From Cellvibrionaceae bacterium (GTDB lineage: Bacteria; Pseudomonadota; Gammaproteobacteria; Pseudomonadales; Cellvibrionaceae): a stretch of 64,000 nucleotides of DNA. The first letter of the stretch is position 1. Each line of letters opens with the position of its first letter. The notes beneath the pieces were generated by a model. The model was not told the DNA's origin. It ran no database searches and saw only the letters and a program-made list of their open reading frames with translations. Where the stretch lies: positions 421,151 to 485,150 of the forward strand of contig JAGKWQ010000006.1 in NCBI GenBank assembly GCA_021151825.1. The letters run 5' to 3'. Of the stretch, positions 16,354 through 24,942 are shown piece after piece. The position numbers were made by a program, and so were the translations under genes.

Positions 16354-18192
16354 ATGAAAATTTCTATTCTAAAAAAGAACTCATTTTTAAAAAAATCATT
16401 GGTTATAGCCACTTTAGGTGCGCTCTCATTACCTGTATTTGCTTTATCTCCACCGCCAACGTCACCATTTTGGAAAGTGCAAGATGGAAAACTATTGGAC
16501 CCTAATGGCAACCCTTTTGTATTTCGTGGCGTCACTGTGGAGCAAAATCTCGCACCTGCACAAGCGTTACAGGCAATTAAAGATGCTGCGACGCTTGGTG
16601 CTAACGCTGTGCAAGTAGAAATTAACGGAAATATATATCGTCAAGAAACAATGATCACTGGTGAGCAATTAAGTGCAATTATCAAAACGTGTAAAGAGCG
16701 CAAAGTAGTTTGTGTGTTGGAGCCTAATGACGTCGCCGGTTATCCGGGTGCAGCGGGCGCCGGTATTCCTGCGACGGCCGCTAATTTTTGGGGATGGCCC
16801 GGCATTCGCGAAGCGATTGAGGGACAGCAGAGTTATATTATTCTGGGTTTTGGTAACCAATATTTAGGAACAATGCCCCAGCAGGAGTATATAGCTCGCA
16901 TGCTGACGTACCTTAGTGATTTTTCTTACGGCACCCTGAGTAAATTTATCATTATGGTTGATGGCAGTAATTGGGGACAGGATGCAGATAAGGCCATGTA
17001 TGAATTTGCCCGACAATATCCCAGCAACGGAATTAATCGCCCCTATCTGCTTTATTCCGTGGATATGTTTGATGCATTTACTACACCGCAAGCAGTTCAT
17101 GATTACATTGCCAGTTTTGCAGAAATTAAAGCGCCATTGGTCATTGGCGGTTTTGCGCGGACACCTTACTATCATCCACACAATCAAGTGTCGATTCCGC
17201 ATGTTGCGTTACAGCTTCCAGCCGAAGCGGTTATGCAATATGCAGAGCAATACGGTGCCGGATATTTTGGCTGGAGCTGGAGCGGCAATAAAAATCCGGC
17301 GCTGGATGTGGTTAGCAATTGGAATCCGAATAATCTTACCAGTTGGGGTAATTTATTATTCAATGATGTAAATGGAATCAAGGCGACTGCAAAAACTGCC
17401 AGTATTTATGGCAATAATTCCAGTAGTTCCTCAAGCAGTTCTGTATCAGCAAACAATCCACCTGTGGCTGCAATTACGTTTAATCTTGATTATGTTCGTT
17501 GCGGTGATGTTTACGGCGTGGTTTCTGCCTTGGATTCTTACGATCCGGATGGCGATACGCTTACCTATCAATGGGATGTGTCCGGTTTTTTCAGTTCCCA
17601 AACTGCCACGGGGCCACAATTCCGTTTCGGTATGCAGCCACCGCACTATTACACAATCACACTTACTGTGAGTGATGGCAAAGGTGGCGTGGCTACAGCA
17701 ACCACGGTACGCAATCATACTTACACCGATTACTGCGTATCTTCATCATCCAGCAGAACCTCCAGTTCGGTGCGAAGCTCCAGCTCTGTTCCGGATAAAT
17801 CGAGTTCTTCGATTTATTCCAGCAGTTCTATTCGTACCTCTAGTAGTAGTTCCATAAGAACTTCTTCAAGCTCTTCGGTGGCACAAACCAAAGCGCAATG
17901 CAGTTATCAAATCCAGAGTCAGTGGGGGAATGGATTTACTGCATCGATTCGCATCAAGAATATTTCCAATACCGTCATTAACGGTTGGGATGTGAATTGG
18001 CAATATGTAGATGATTCCAAAGTGACCAATTTATGGAATGCGACGGTAAGTGGAACAAACCCTTACAACGCAAAAAATTTAAGTTGGAATGCTGCAATTC
18101 AACCTGGTCAAACCGTCGAATTTGGGTTCCAGGGAAGTAAAACTGCTGCTACTGCAATAACTCCCGTCGTGACCGGTTCTATCTGTCAGTAA
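16354..18192 (+). CDS. secreted GH5 mannanase-like pseudoenzyme with PKD and CBM2
   Basis: A 612-residue secreted multimodular protein. Residues 1-31 are a signal peptide (LPVFA). Residues about 38-350 follow the GH5_8 beta-mannanase pattern in order: WKVQDGKLLDPNGNPFVFRG, VCVLEPNDVAGY, IILGFGNQYLG, IIMVDGSNWGQD, APLVIGGFA, YFGWSWSGN and SNWNPNNLTSWGN. Both catalytic glutamates are absent: the acid/base Asn-Glu is Asn-Gln169, and the nucleophile of IGEFG is Gly266. Other cleft residues also differ (HD to ND, SIHMY to SVDMF). A Ser linker (353-368), a PKD domain (369-460), a second Ser linker (465-509) and a CBM2a (510-612, Trp-rich, ending GSICQ) follow. It should bind cellulose but not hydrolyse mannan by the known mechanism. 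A terminator separates it from its paralogue. Confidence 0.85.
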   Translation: MKISILKKNSFLKKSLVIATLGALSLPVFALSPPPTSPFWKVQDGKLLDPNGNPFVFRGVTVEQNLAPAQALQAIKDAATLGANAVQVEINGNIYRQETMITGEQLSAIIKTCKERKVVCVLEPNDVAGYPGAAGAGIPATAANFWGWPGIREAIEGQQSYIILGFGNQYLGTMPQQEYIARMLTYLSDFSYGTLSKFIIMVDGSNWGQDADKAMYEFARQYPSNGINRPYLLYSVDMFDAFTTPQAVHDYIASFAEIKAPLVIGGFARTPYYHPHNQVSIPHVALQLPAEAVMQYAEQYGAGYFGWSWSGNKNPALDVVSNWNPNNLTSWGNLLFNDVNGIKATAKTASIYGNNSSSSSSSSVSANNPPVAAITFNLDYVRCGDVYGVVSALDSYDPDGDTLTYQWDVSGFFSSQTATGPQFRFGMQPPHYYTITLTVSDGKGGVATATTVRNHTYTDYCVSSSSSRTSSSVRSSSSVPDKSSSSIYSSSSIRTSSSSSIRTSSSSSVAQTKAQCSYQIQSQWGNGFTASIRIKNISNTVINGWDVNWQYVDDSKVTNLWNATVSGTNPYNAKNLSWNAAIQPGQTVEFGFQGSKTAATAITPVVTGSICQ

Positions 18193-18201
18193 GTGCTTGA
18201 G

Positions 18202-18229
18202 AATCCCCGCATCTGCGGGGATTTTTTTT
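18202..18229 (+). terminator. rho-independent terminator between the two GH5-like genes
   Basis: A perfect 9-bp stem (AATCCCCGC / GCGGGGATT) with an ATCT loop is followed by a run of seven T. It lies nine bases after the first stop, so the second gene probably has its own promoter or depends on read-through; the gap to the next start is only 41 bases. Confidence 0.85.
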
Positions 18230-18270
18230 AATTGTTATTCACGCTACTTTAATACTAAAAAGGAAATTCT

Positions 18271-20109
18271 ATGAACATAGTTCAATTCAAAAAAAAATAT
18301 GCGGTGAAAACAGCGTTATCACTTGCTATGGCCTCTATGTTGTCAGTTCCGGTATTGGCACAAGAACCAATCGCTCCTATTCCTTATTGGAACGTGGAAG
18401 GCGGGAAATTATTGGACCCTTATGGGAAACCATTTATATTTCGCGGTGTAACGATCGATCACACACTCGCGCCGGAAAAAACCTTGCAGGCGCTTAAGGA
18501 TGCTGCAGCGCTGGGCGCTAATTCGGCACAAATTGAATTTCCAATTAAATATACGGATGTATTTCCTCGACCTGTTATCGCTGAACTAAGGGAAATTGTC
18601 AAAACCTGTAAAGAGCAAAAATTAGTGTGTGTGCTTGAGCCTAATGATGTTGCAGGTTTTGGCAGTGTACCGGGTTCTGCCAGCCCAACAGCAACTGCGG
18701 CTTATTGGCAAGACTTTTATCACTCGTTATACGGTGCACAAAGCCATATCATTATTGGTTTGGGTAATCAACATTTTGATGCGGATCCCGGTTCTGCGAT
18801 TGTTTATCGTAGTGGTATTCCCAGTTACGTTGGTAGTTTGATAAATGCATTGCCGAGCAATTTGATAATAATGGTTGATGGTAATGTATGGAGTCAGGAT
18901 ACCGATAAGGCTATGCAGCTGATGGCTCGTAACATTAATGAAATTTCAAATTTGAAATCAAGAGTTATTTTTTCGGTAGATTTTTTTGATCAATATGCCA
19001 GTCCGGAAAAAGTGCACGACTACATCGCGACTTTTGCTGAAATAGGTGCGCCACTTGTGATTGGTGGTTTTGCACCAACGCCTTATTATCATCCTTATAA
19101 TGTTGGACCTTTTCCGACTGTTGCTCCGCAGCTACCTGTTGAATCAGTTATGCGTTATGCCGAACAATATGGTGTAGGGTATTTCGGTTGGGGTTGGAGT
19201 GGAAACAAAAACTCCGCACTGGATGTGGTTAGCAATTGGAATCCAAATAATCTGACTGCTTGGGGGGATTTATTATTTAATGGTGCGAATGGTATTAAAG
19301 CCACTGCAAAACGAGCCAGTATCTATGGCAACACATCATCAAGTAGTTCTTCCAGTAGTGTGTCTGCGAATCAACCACCGGTAGCCGATTTTCAAGCGGG
19401 TAATTATCCAACCGTATTCTGTGGAAACCCAAATGTTGGTGCGGGAAAAATAACGGCATCAGCAATTGGTTCTTCTGATCCTGACGGAGATGCACTGACT
19501 TATGCGTGGTCACTGGGGGGATCAACTGCTTATGGTTACGAAGTTAGCTTCCCGAGCCAACGTTGGCAGACTTATCAATTAACTTTGACGGTCACCGATA
19601 GCAAAGGTGCTGCAACCAGCGTGACGAAAACAATTGGTGCGTTTTATATCGATTGCCCAAGCAGCTCCAGTAGTTCCAGTCGTTCATCAATCAAAAGTTC
19701 AAGCTCGACATCAAGCTCCAGTTACGACGATAGATCCAGTAGTTCTGTTCGAACATCCAGCAGCAGTTCAATACGAACTTCCTCCAGCTCTTCGGTTGCG
19801 CAAACCAAAGCACAATGCAGTTATCAAATCCAGAGTCAGTGGGGTAATGGATTCGCTGCCGTGATTCGGATTAAAAATACCAGTACTACCGCAATTAATG
19901 GTTGGGATGTGAATTGGCAGTATGCCGATGGTTCAAAAATTACCAACTTGTGGAATGCGAACTTGAGTGGAGTCAATCCTTATAACGCTAAAAACTTAAG
20001 TTGGAATTCTGTAATCCAGCCAGGTCAAACTGTTGAGTTTGGATTTCAAGGCAGCAAAGATTCGGCGGCAGCCTCGATACCAATAGTCACCGGTAATATC
20101 TGCCAGTAA
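18271..20109 (+). CDS. second secreted GH5 mannanase-like pseudoenzyme with PKD and CBM2
   Basis: A 612-residue paralogue of the preceding gene with the same layout: signal peptide to about residue 30 (VPVLA), GH5_8-like fold, Ser linker, PKD, Ser linker, CBM2a. The fold blocks are WNVEGGKLLDPYGKPFIFRG, VCVLEPNDVAGF, IIIGLGNQHFD, IIMVDGNVWSQD, LVIGGFAPTPYYHP and YFGWGWSGN. The same two catalytic positions are replaced by the same residues, Gln167 and Gly266, so the loss came before the duplication or was selected in both. The PKD domain has diverged strongly from that of the first copy, while linker and CBM2 are nearly the same. The ribosome site AAAGGAA precedes the ATG. A cellulose-bound non-catalytic role is inferred. 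Confidence 0.85.
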   Translation: MNIVQFKKKYAVKTALSLAMASMLSVPVLAQEPIAPIPYWNVEGGKLLDPYGKPFIFRGVTIDHTLAPEKTLQALKDAAALGANSAQIEFPIKYTDVFPRPVIAELREIVKTCKEQKLVCVLEPNDVAGFGSVPGSASPTATAAYWQDFYHSLYGAQSHIIIGLGNQHFDADPGSAIVYRSGIPSYVGSLINALPSNLIIMVDGNVWSQDTDKAMQLMARNINEISNLKSRVIFSVDFFDQYASPEKVHDYIATFAEIGAPLVIGGFAPTPYYHPYNVGPFPTVAPQLPVESVMRYAEQYGVGYFGWGWSGNKNSALDVVSNWNPNNLTAWGDLLFNGANGIKATAKRASIYGNTSSSSSSSSVSANQPPVADFQAGNYPTVFCGNPNVGAGKITASAIGSSDPDGDALTYAWSLGGSTAYGYEVSFPSQRWQTYQLTLTVTDSKGAATSVTKTIGAFYIDCPSSSSSSSRSSIKSSSSTSSSSYDDRSSSSVRTSSSSSIRTSSSSSVAQTKAQCSYQIQSQWGNGFAAVIRIKNTSTTAINGWDVNWQYADGSKITNLWNANLSGVNPYNAKNLSWNSVIQPGQTVEFGFQGSKDSAAASIPIVTGNICQ

Positions 20110-20114
20110 ATAAT

Positions 20115-20139
20115 AAACCCCACTTACGTGGGGGTTATC
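20115..20139 (+). terminator. terminator of the second GH5-like gene
   Basis: Arms AACCCCAC and GTGGGG(G)TT with a four-base loop (TTAC) and one bulged G, followed by a T-rich stretch (ATCTTTCTTC), directly after the stop codon. Confidence 0.6.
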
Positions 20140-20271
20140 TTTCTTCAGGCTGCATAAAAATTAAATTATCTGCTGAAGGAATAATTGGCTGTTCGATTGG
20201 ATTCTGATTTGATTAAATGCAATTAATTATCCGTCGTGATAATTAATTGCATTTCATTTTTTATCAATACA

Positions 20272-21078
20272 CTAATTGGAGATCTTTACCAGAAACATTT
20301 TGGGCCACTGCTTTCCGGTAACCCAAAAAGCCTTATGGTTTGGGTCCCAGGCAATGCCGTTAAGTACTTGCTCACTATTATCCAGTTTTACTTTGCTTTT
20401 CAGTGCGGACAAATTAAGTTGCGCCAATACCTTGCCGGTTTGCGGATCAATTTTCAGGATGTGGTCATCATGCCAGATATTGGCCCATAAAACGCCGTTG
20501 GCATATTCCAGTTCATTGAGTTGTGTGATCTCCTTGTCGCCATCTTTCACGGTCAATGTTTTAATCACGCTGAAATCTTTGGGTTGATGGAAATAGATAG
20601 TCGCAGAGCCATCGCTTCGGATAAGTGATTCTCCATCGGTAGTTAAGCCCCAACCTTCGCCACTATAATTCAGGCTTTTTTCATAATTGAAGGTAGCCTT
20701 GTCGTACACCAGCAAGGTTTTTTCCATCCAGGTCAGCACATATAGCTTGTTATCCAGCAGCGCCAGGCCTTCGGCGAAATACTGATTGGGAATGGACTGC
20801 TTTTTAGTAAAGGGCGCTGAGATTTTGGCCCAGGTGCCAGCAGGTTCGGCGATTGGGTAGCTAACCAGCAGCGATTGGTTATAGAGCCCGCTGGTTTCGT
20901 AAAAGTGATCGCCATCGACCAGTAATCCCTGGGTGAACAAGACCGGCTTGTGCGTGCGCTCGGCGATAATTTCATAGCCCAATTCTTCAGCCGCATGTGC
21001 GAATGACGACCAGATGTTCGTAATCACCAACAAGCTGGTGCACAATAGTGAGCGGGAAATCAATGTTGTAAGGATCAT
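20272..21078 (-). CDS. glutaminyl-peptide cyclotransferase (plant-type glutamine cyclotransferase)
   Basis: A 268-residue secreted enzyme that converts N-terminal Gln of peptides to pyroglutamate. Residues 1-28 are a signal peptide (SFAHA). The body is the five-bladed propeller of the plant/bacterial type: FTQGLLVDGDHFYETSGLY, QYFAEGLALLDNKLYVLTW, YSGEGWGLTTDGESLIRSDG, LNELEYANGVLWANIWHDD and LNGIAWDPNHKAFWVTGKQW. These are the family's diagnostic blocks, including the EGWGL and NELEY motifs of the active centre. It should act in the periplasm. The gene is divergent from the DUF502 gene with only 35 bases between starts. Many secreted proteins could be its substrates. Confidence 0.92.
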   Translation of the reverse strand: MILTTLISRSLLCTSLLVITNIWSSFAHAAEELGYEIIAERTHKPVLFTQGLLVDGDHFYETSGLYNQSLLVSYPIAEPAGTWAKISAPFTKKQSIPNQYFAEGLALLDNKLYVLTWMEKTLLVYDKATFNYEKSLNYSGEGWGLTTDGESLIRSDGSATIYFHQPKDFSVIKTLTVKDGDKEITQLNELEYANGVLWANIWHDDHILKIDPQTGKVLAQLNLSALKSKVKLDNSEQVLNGIAWDPNHKAFWVTGKQWPKMFLVKISN

Positions 21079-21113
21079 AAGCTTCGAAACATTTTTATTG
21101 GAAGGCGCACATA

Positions 21114-21752
21114 ATGAAGCGTTTGCGGTCGTTTGTCAGTATTACTCTGTTGGGTGGATTGGTGGTTATTTTGCCAATCGCGATTTTTGTATTTTTAGTG
21201 GAGTGGTTGCTCGGTGTGGTTCGCTCATTGATTCAGCCGTTGAGCCATTGGTTAGTTGAGCAAACGGCGTTCACCAATTATATGGCGGATGTCCTTGGCG
21301 TATTGCTGCTGCTGTCCGGCTGTTTCCTGATTGGCTTGTTTATCAAAACCAGCGTAGGCGAATGGGTGCATGATCAGATAGACGCCTGGTTAACTCGTCT
21401 TGCTCCGGGCTATAAAACTATTCGTGAAGTCGTGTCCCAACTATTGGGGGGCGAGGGGAATACCTCATTGTTGAAAGGCGATGTTTGCCGGGCTTATTTG
21501 ATGGGCCGTGCGGCAGGTGTATCAGTAACAGCGATTGTCACAGCCAAGCATGCGAATGGCGACTTTACCGTCTATGCGCCTACAGCACCCATTCCCACTT
21601 CAGGGTTTGTCTATCATTTGTCAGCGGAATGCGTGGAAATGCTACCCCATGTCAGCGTTGAAGAGGCTATGCGTACGGTGATTGCATGTGGTTCCGGTTC
21701 GCAGGTAATTTCTGAAATCCCTGAGCGCTATAGAAAGGTGGATTTGTTATAG
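21114..21752 (+). CDS. DUF502 family membrane protein
   Basis: A 212-residue inner-membrane protein of the DUF502 family. Two hydrophobic segments near the N-terminus (ITLLGGLVVILPIAIFVFLV and MADVLGVLLLLSGCFLIGLF) are followed by the family pattern LAPGYKTIREVVSQLLG and a soluble beta-rich part with TAPIPTSGFVYHL and VSVEEAMRTVIACGSG. No enzyme motif is known in this family; plant members are LIKE-COV proteins linked to membrane trafficking or vascular patterning. The gene stands alone, ahead of a strong bidirectional terminator. Confidence 0.85.
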   Translation: MKRLRSFVSITLLGGLVVILPIAIFVFLVEWLLGVVRSLIQPLSHWLVEQTAFTNYMADVLGVLLLLSGCFLIGLFIKTSVGEWVHDQIDAWLTRLAPGYKTIREVVSQLLGGEGNTSLLKGDVCRAYLMGRAAGVSVTAIVTAKHANGDFTVYAPTAPIPTSGFVYHLSAECVEMLPHVSVEEAMRTVIACGSGSQVISEIPERYRKVDLL

Positions 21753-21784
21753 CGCTCTTTATAAAACAATCTGGCTCTATGAAT

Positions 21785-21811
21785 AACAAAGGCCGGTAAC
21801 CGGCCTTTGTT
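21785..21811. terminator. bidirectional terminator between DUF502 and comFB-like genes
   Basis: A perfect 12-bp stem (arms 21785-21796 and 21800-21811, core AAAGGCCGG/CCGGCCTTT) with a TAA loop between convergent genes. Confidence 0.8.
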
Positions 21812-21833
21812 GTAACTATACGGGCAGCAGTAG

Positions 21834-22295
21834 CTAGTCTTTCTTTTTAGATTTCCCTTTGGCATTTTTATCTGACTTGTCTGTTTCACTTTTTTCTTTT
21901 GCCTCTCCCTTTTCTTTAACGTCCGATTTGGCGGCTTTGACAGGTTTATCGGCACGAGTAGAAATCAGGGAAACTTCAACAGGTGGCAAGCGCGGATTTT
22001 CACCGCGTTCACGGCTTTCTACGTAGTTCAATGCATCGGTCACCGCTTGGGTTACTTTGCGCTCGATCTCTACCATATCCTGTGGTGACATAAAGAACGT
22101 CATGTCTACATCGTGGCGAATATAGCGCGGTGGCAGGCGGTTCAAGGCCACACAGGCCACATCCGCCAGAAAATCCCGATCCCCCTGTTGTACCCGTTCA
22201 CTTTGGTCATAAACCTCCTGGACTACCAGTCGTTCGTAATAGTTATGCAGGAAATCCACTTCATCTTCCAGAACATAGGTACGGTTAGTCAGCAT
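21834..22295 (-). CDS. ComFB-family protein with charged C-terminal tail
   Basis: A 153-residue cytoplasmic protein. Residues 1-95 match the late-competence ComFB family: VDFLHNYYERLVVQEV near the start and the central CVALNRLPPRYIRHDVDM block. A basic and acidic low-complexity tail (about 120-153, rich in Lys, Glu, Ser) is unusual and may be disordered. ComFB domains have been reported as c-di-GMP receptors in cyanobacteria and other bacteria, where they influence motility or competence through type IV pili. Here the gene lies some 4 kb from a large MSHA pilus locus. It follows mnmC on the same strand after 54 bases and may share its transcript. Confidence 0.8.
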   Translation of the reverse strand: MLTNRTYVLEDEVDFLHNYYERLVVQEVYDQSERVQQGDRDFLADVACVALNRLPPRYIRHDVDMTFFMSPQDMVEIERKVTQAVTDALNYVESRERGENPRLPPVEVSLISTRADKPVKAAKSDVKEKGEAKEKSETDKSDKNAKGKSKKKD

Positions 22296-22349
22296 GGAAC
22301 TGCCTCTCTTTGGCTGTTTTTTGTGGGATGTTAAGGAGTATAGACGCTG

Positions 22350-24401
22350 CTAACGTTTATTCTTAATCAAATCCCGAATTAAAAAGCGGGCTGGATTCAA
22401 GGCGTTGACCAGGTCACGGGCGATAGGTTGAGGTTCATTATTGATATGGGCGGCGAGTATTTCAGCGCACAATGGGGTGTAAGCCAAGCCACGTGAACCA
22501 TGGCCGATATTGAGATACAAACCCGGGAGATATTTCCCGGTATCTTGAATAAATGCGCGTGCATTTTTACGGAGTGATGCAAAGCTGTGCAGCATGGCGG
22601 GTTCATCGGCGACAGGTCCGACGGCGGGTAAATAATCGGGCAGGGTGCAGCGAAAGGCGACGCGCCCATCAAGCGAATGCTTATCGGAATTTTCCCACTC
22701 TGCCAGTAGCTCTTGTAAAGGCTCGCGCAAGTTTTCCAGATTGGTTTGATGATCCTCAACGCGAAGCTCTTTCGACTCTTCCTTCAAATTAAATGTTGCC
22801 CCTGTGCAGTGTATTCCCGCACTCGCCGGAGCAATGTATCCTTCACTGCAAATCACGGTTTTAATTTCCTTACTGGCTATTGTGGCCGGTAGGTAGGTAA
22901 CTTGCCCGCGAATAGATTTAATCGGCAGGTGTTGTGTTTGCTCAAAATGTTGCGCATCGCGCGCATTGGCAATAATCACTACCGGTGCCTGTAATTCGCG
23001 ATCATTATTAATGCACCAGCCATGCTCTGTGCGTTGAATATTAAATGCAGCTATACCTGTAACAACGTTAATCAGTGGATGACTGACAAGCTGTTCACAG
23101 AGTTTTGCTGGATTGATCCAACCCGCGTTCGGAAAATAAATTGCATTGAAAGAGAGCGGTACGCCTGCAATTTCACTGGCTTTGGTGCAGGAAACAAATT
23201 GCACCAGTTCGTCCGCTGCTGCAAATTTCTCTTGTAATTGCGTTTGCAATACTTGTTCTGAATCGCAGTGTGCCAATTGCAATACGCCGGTTTTTTTACC
23301 GATATTTGCCCAGTGTGATGAATAAAAGGATTGTGCAAATTGCAAGCTGGTTAAATTGAATTCAGCTTGGGCTTCTTCTTTGTACGATAGTTTTGCATAG
23401 AGCACGCCTTGGGGATTGCCTGAAGCTTCAGATGCAATTGCGTTGTTACGCTCAAGTAATGTGACTTTCCAGCCACGTTCTGCAAGTGCACGTGCGCTGC
23501 TGCAACCAGCTAGCCCGGCACCGATAATCAACGCGTGTTTGTCCGGGTAAATATCCAAATTGGTATTAATCGACCAGGATGAAGGAAATGTAGAAGCACT
23601 TTTATACGCGGGTTGCGGATAAAAATAATCCTGGCTATTGTTGGGCATAATCGCTTTTAGCATTTCACGTTTGCGCCCGAAACCCGTCACTTTTTCTATA
23701 GCAAATCCTGCGAATTTCAACCCCTTTTTAACTATCGCTGCAGCACTGAAGGTTGCTGCGCTTGTTCCCGCATTACTCAATTGATGAATACAGGAAAATA
23801 AATCTTCACTCCACATCTGTGGATTTTTGGATGGTGCAAAACCATCCAAAAACCAGGCATCAACTTTCGCGGAGTATTGTGAATAGAGCGGGTCTGTAGT
23901 GGTCAGTAATTTGGAAAACCCACGCGCCGCATCATTAATGATTAGCGTGAGTTTGATTCGCCCATCCATAAAAGATAAACGATGAAACCCTTCTCCAACG
24001 ATGCATGGATAAGCATCAATTAGTTGCTGCGACAGGAATTCCAATTCAGGCCAAAGTGCCAATGCGCGAATTAAATCGTTTTTATCCAAAGGAAATTTTT
24101 CCACACTCACAAAATGCAATTGTGCAGAGCGTGGCGCGGTGGTTAACCATAATTCCCAAGCGGCTAAAAAATTCAGGCCCGAACCAAAACCGGTTTCAGC
24201 AATGACGAAATGTACCTTTTCGGGAAGGGCTTCCCAGCGTTGCGCTAACTGATTGTGTTGCAAAAAAACATGGCGTGTTTCTTCAAGGCCATTAACACGG
24301 GAAAAATAAACATCGCCAAACACACTGGATAATGGCTGCCCATCTTCATCCCAATTTAATTGGGCATAGTGAATTTGGTCCTGACACGGATTACTGCTCA
24401 C
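22350..24401 (-). CDS. mnmC: bifunctional tRNA 5-methylaminomethyl-2-thiouridine synthase MnmC
   Basis: A 683-residue two-domain enzyme for wobble U34 of tRNA. The N-terminal domain (1-240) is the SAM methyltransferase MnmC2: FGDVYFSR, VIAETGFGSGLNFLAAWELW, WFLDGFAPSKNPQMW. The C-terminal domain (about 270-683) is the FAD oxidoreductase MnmC1: HALIIGAGLAGCSSARALAE, then SIRGQVTYLP and ISIGHGSRGL-like (LNIGHGSRGLAYTP). It removes the carboxymethyl group and then methylates to give mnm5(s2)U. The start is taken as GTG at 24401, whose GTGA overlaps the TGA of the upstream flavodoxin gene; an upstream frame adds eleven unlikely residues. The overlap implies translational coupling. Confidence 0.95.
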   Translation of the reverse strand: MSSNPCQDQIHYAQLNWDEDGQPLSSVFGDVYFSRVNGLEETRHVFLQHNQLAQRWEALPEKVHFVIAETGFGSGLNFLAAWELWLTTAPRSAQLHFVSVEKFPLDKNDLIRALALWPELEFLSQQLIDAYPCIVGEGFHRLSFMDGRIKLTLIINDAARGFSKLLTTTDPLYSQYSAKVDAWFLDGFAPSKNPQMWSEDLFSCIHQLSNAGTSAATFSAAAIVKKGLKFAGFAIEKVTGFGRKREMLKAIMPNNSQDYFYPQPAYKSASTFPSSWSINTNLDIYPDKHALIIGAGLAGCSSARALAERGWKVTLLERNNAIASEASGNPQGVLYAKLSYKEEAQAEFNLTSLQFAQSFYSSHWANIGKKTGVLQLAHCDSEQVLQTQLQEKFAAADELVQFVSCTKASEIAGVPLSFNAIYFPNAGWINPAKLCEQLVSHPLINVVTGIAAFNIQRTEHGWCINNDRELQAPVVIIANARDAQHFEQTQHLPIKSIRGQVTYLPATIASKEIKTVICSEGYIAPASAGIHCTGATFNLKEESKELRVEDHQTNLENLREPLQELLAEWENSDKHSLDGRVAFRCTLPDYLPAVGPVADEPAMLHSFASLRKNARAFIQDTGKYLPGLYLNIGHGSRGLAYTPLCAEILAAHINNEPQPIARDLVNALNPARFLIRDLIKNKR

Positions 24402-24922
24402 AGACCAAATTCTTCCAGCACTTGCGCGCACCATTGTTGAATCCGTGCTTCACTCAACTGAAATTCGTTTTCTTCATCCAATGCCAGGCCCACAAAATAA
24501 TTGCCATCAGGTGTCAGTGCTTTGGATGCCTCAAAGTCGTAACTTGCTCGCGGCCAGTAACCACACGGAATCGCGCCGCGATGTACCAGCTTGCTGTGTA
24601 AATAGCCCATGGCATCCAGAAACCACTCGGGATACCCCACTTGATCGCCCAAACCATAAATCGCAATTTTTTTGCCGGTTAGGTTCAATGAGTCCAGATC
24701 ACCCCAAATGTCTTCCCAGTTTTCTTGCAGTTCACCGTAGTCCCAGGTCGGAATACCAAAAATTAAATAATCATACCCTTGGGTTTGAGTAATGGGCACG
24801 TCGGCGATGTTGAAAAAATCGACGCGATCTTTGCCAATAACGTTGCGTATTTTTTCGCCGGCCATTTCGGTGTAGCAAGTAGAGCTGCCGTAAAACAAAC
24901 CGATAGTTTTGATATCGTTCAT
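24398..24922 (-). CDS. long-chain flavodoxin
   Basis: A 174-residue flavodoxin, a soluble FMN electron carrier. The phosphate loop is FYGSSTCYTEMA. The 50s loop is GIPTWDYGELQENWED, and the 90s loop is YGLGDQVGYPEWFLDAMG. The long-chain insertion (around GYWPRASYDFEASKALT) makes it the FldA/FldB type, nearest to FldB in appearance. The start at 24922 (MNDIKT) is preferred over a GTG three codons upstream. It overlaps the mnmC start and lies 11 bases after the second flavodoxin gene, within a run of four co-directional genes. Electron partners are unknown. Confidence 0.93.
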   Translation of the reverse strand: MNDIKTIGLFYGSSTCYTEMAGEKIRNVIGKDRVDFFNIADVPITQTQGYDYLIFGIPTWDYGELQENWEDIWGDLDSLNLTGKKIAIYGLGDQVGYPEWFLDAMGYLHSKLVHRGAIPCGYWPRASYDFEASKALTPDGNYFVGLALDEENEFQLSEARIQQWCAQVLEEFGL

Positions 24923-24942
24923 AGCAATCACTTAAATCATTT

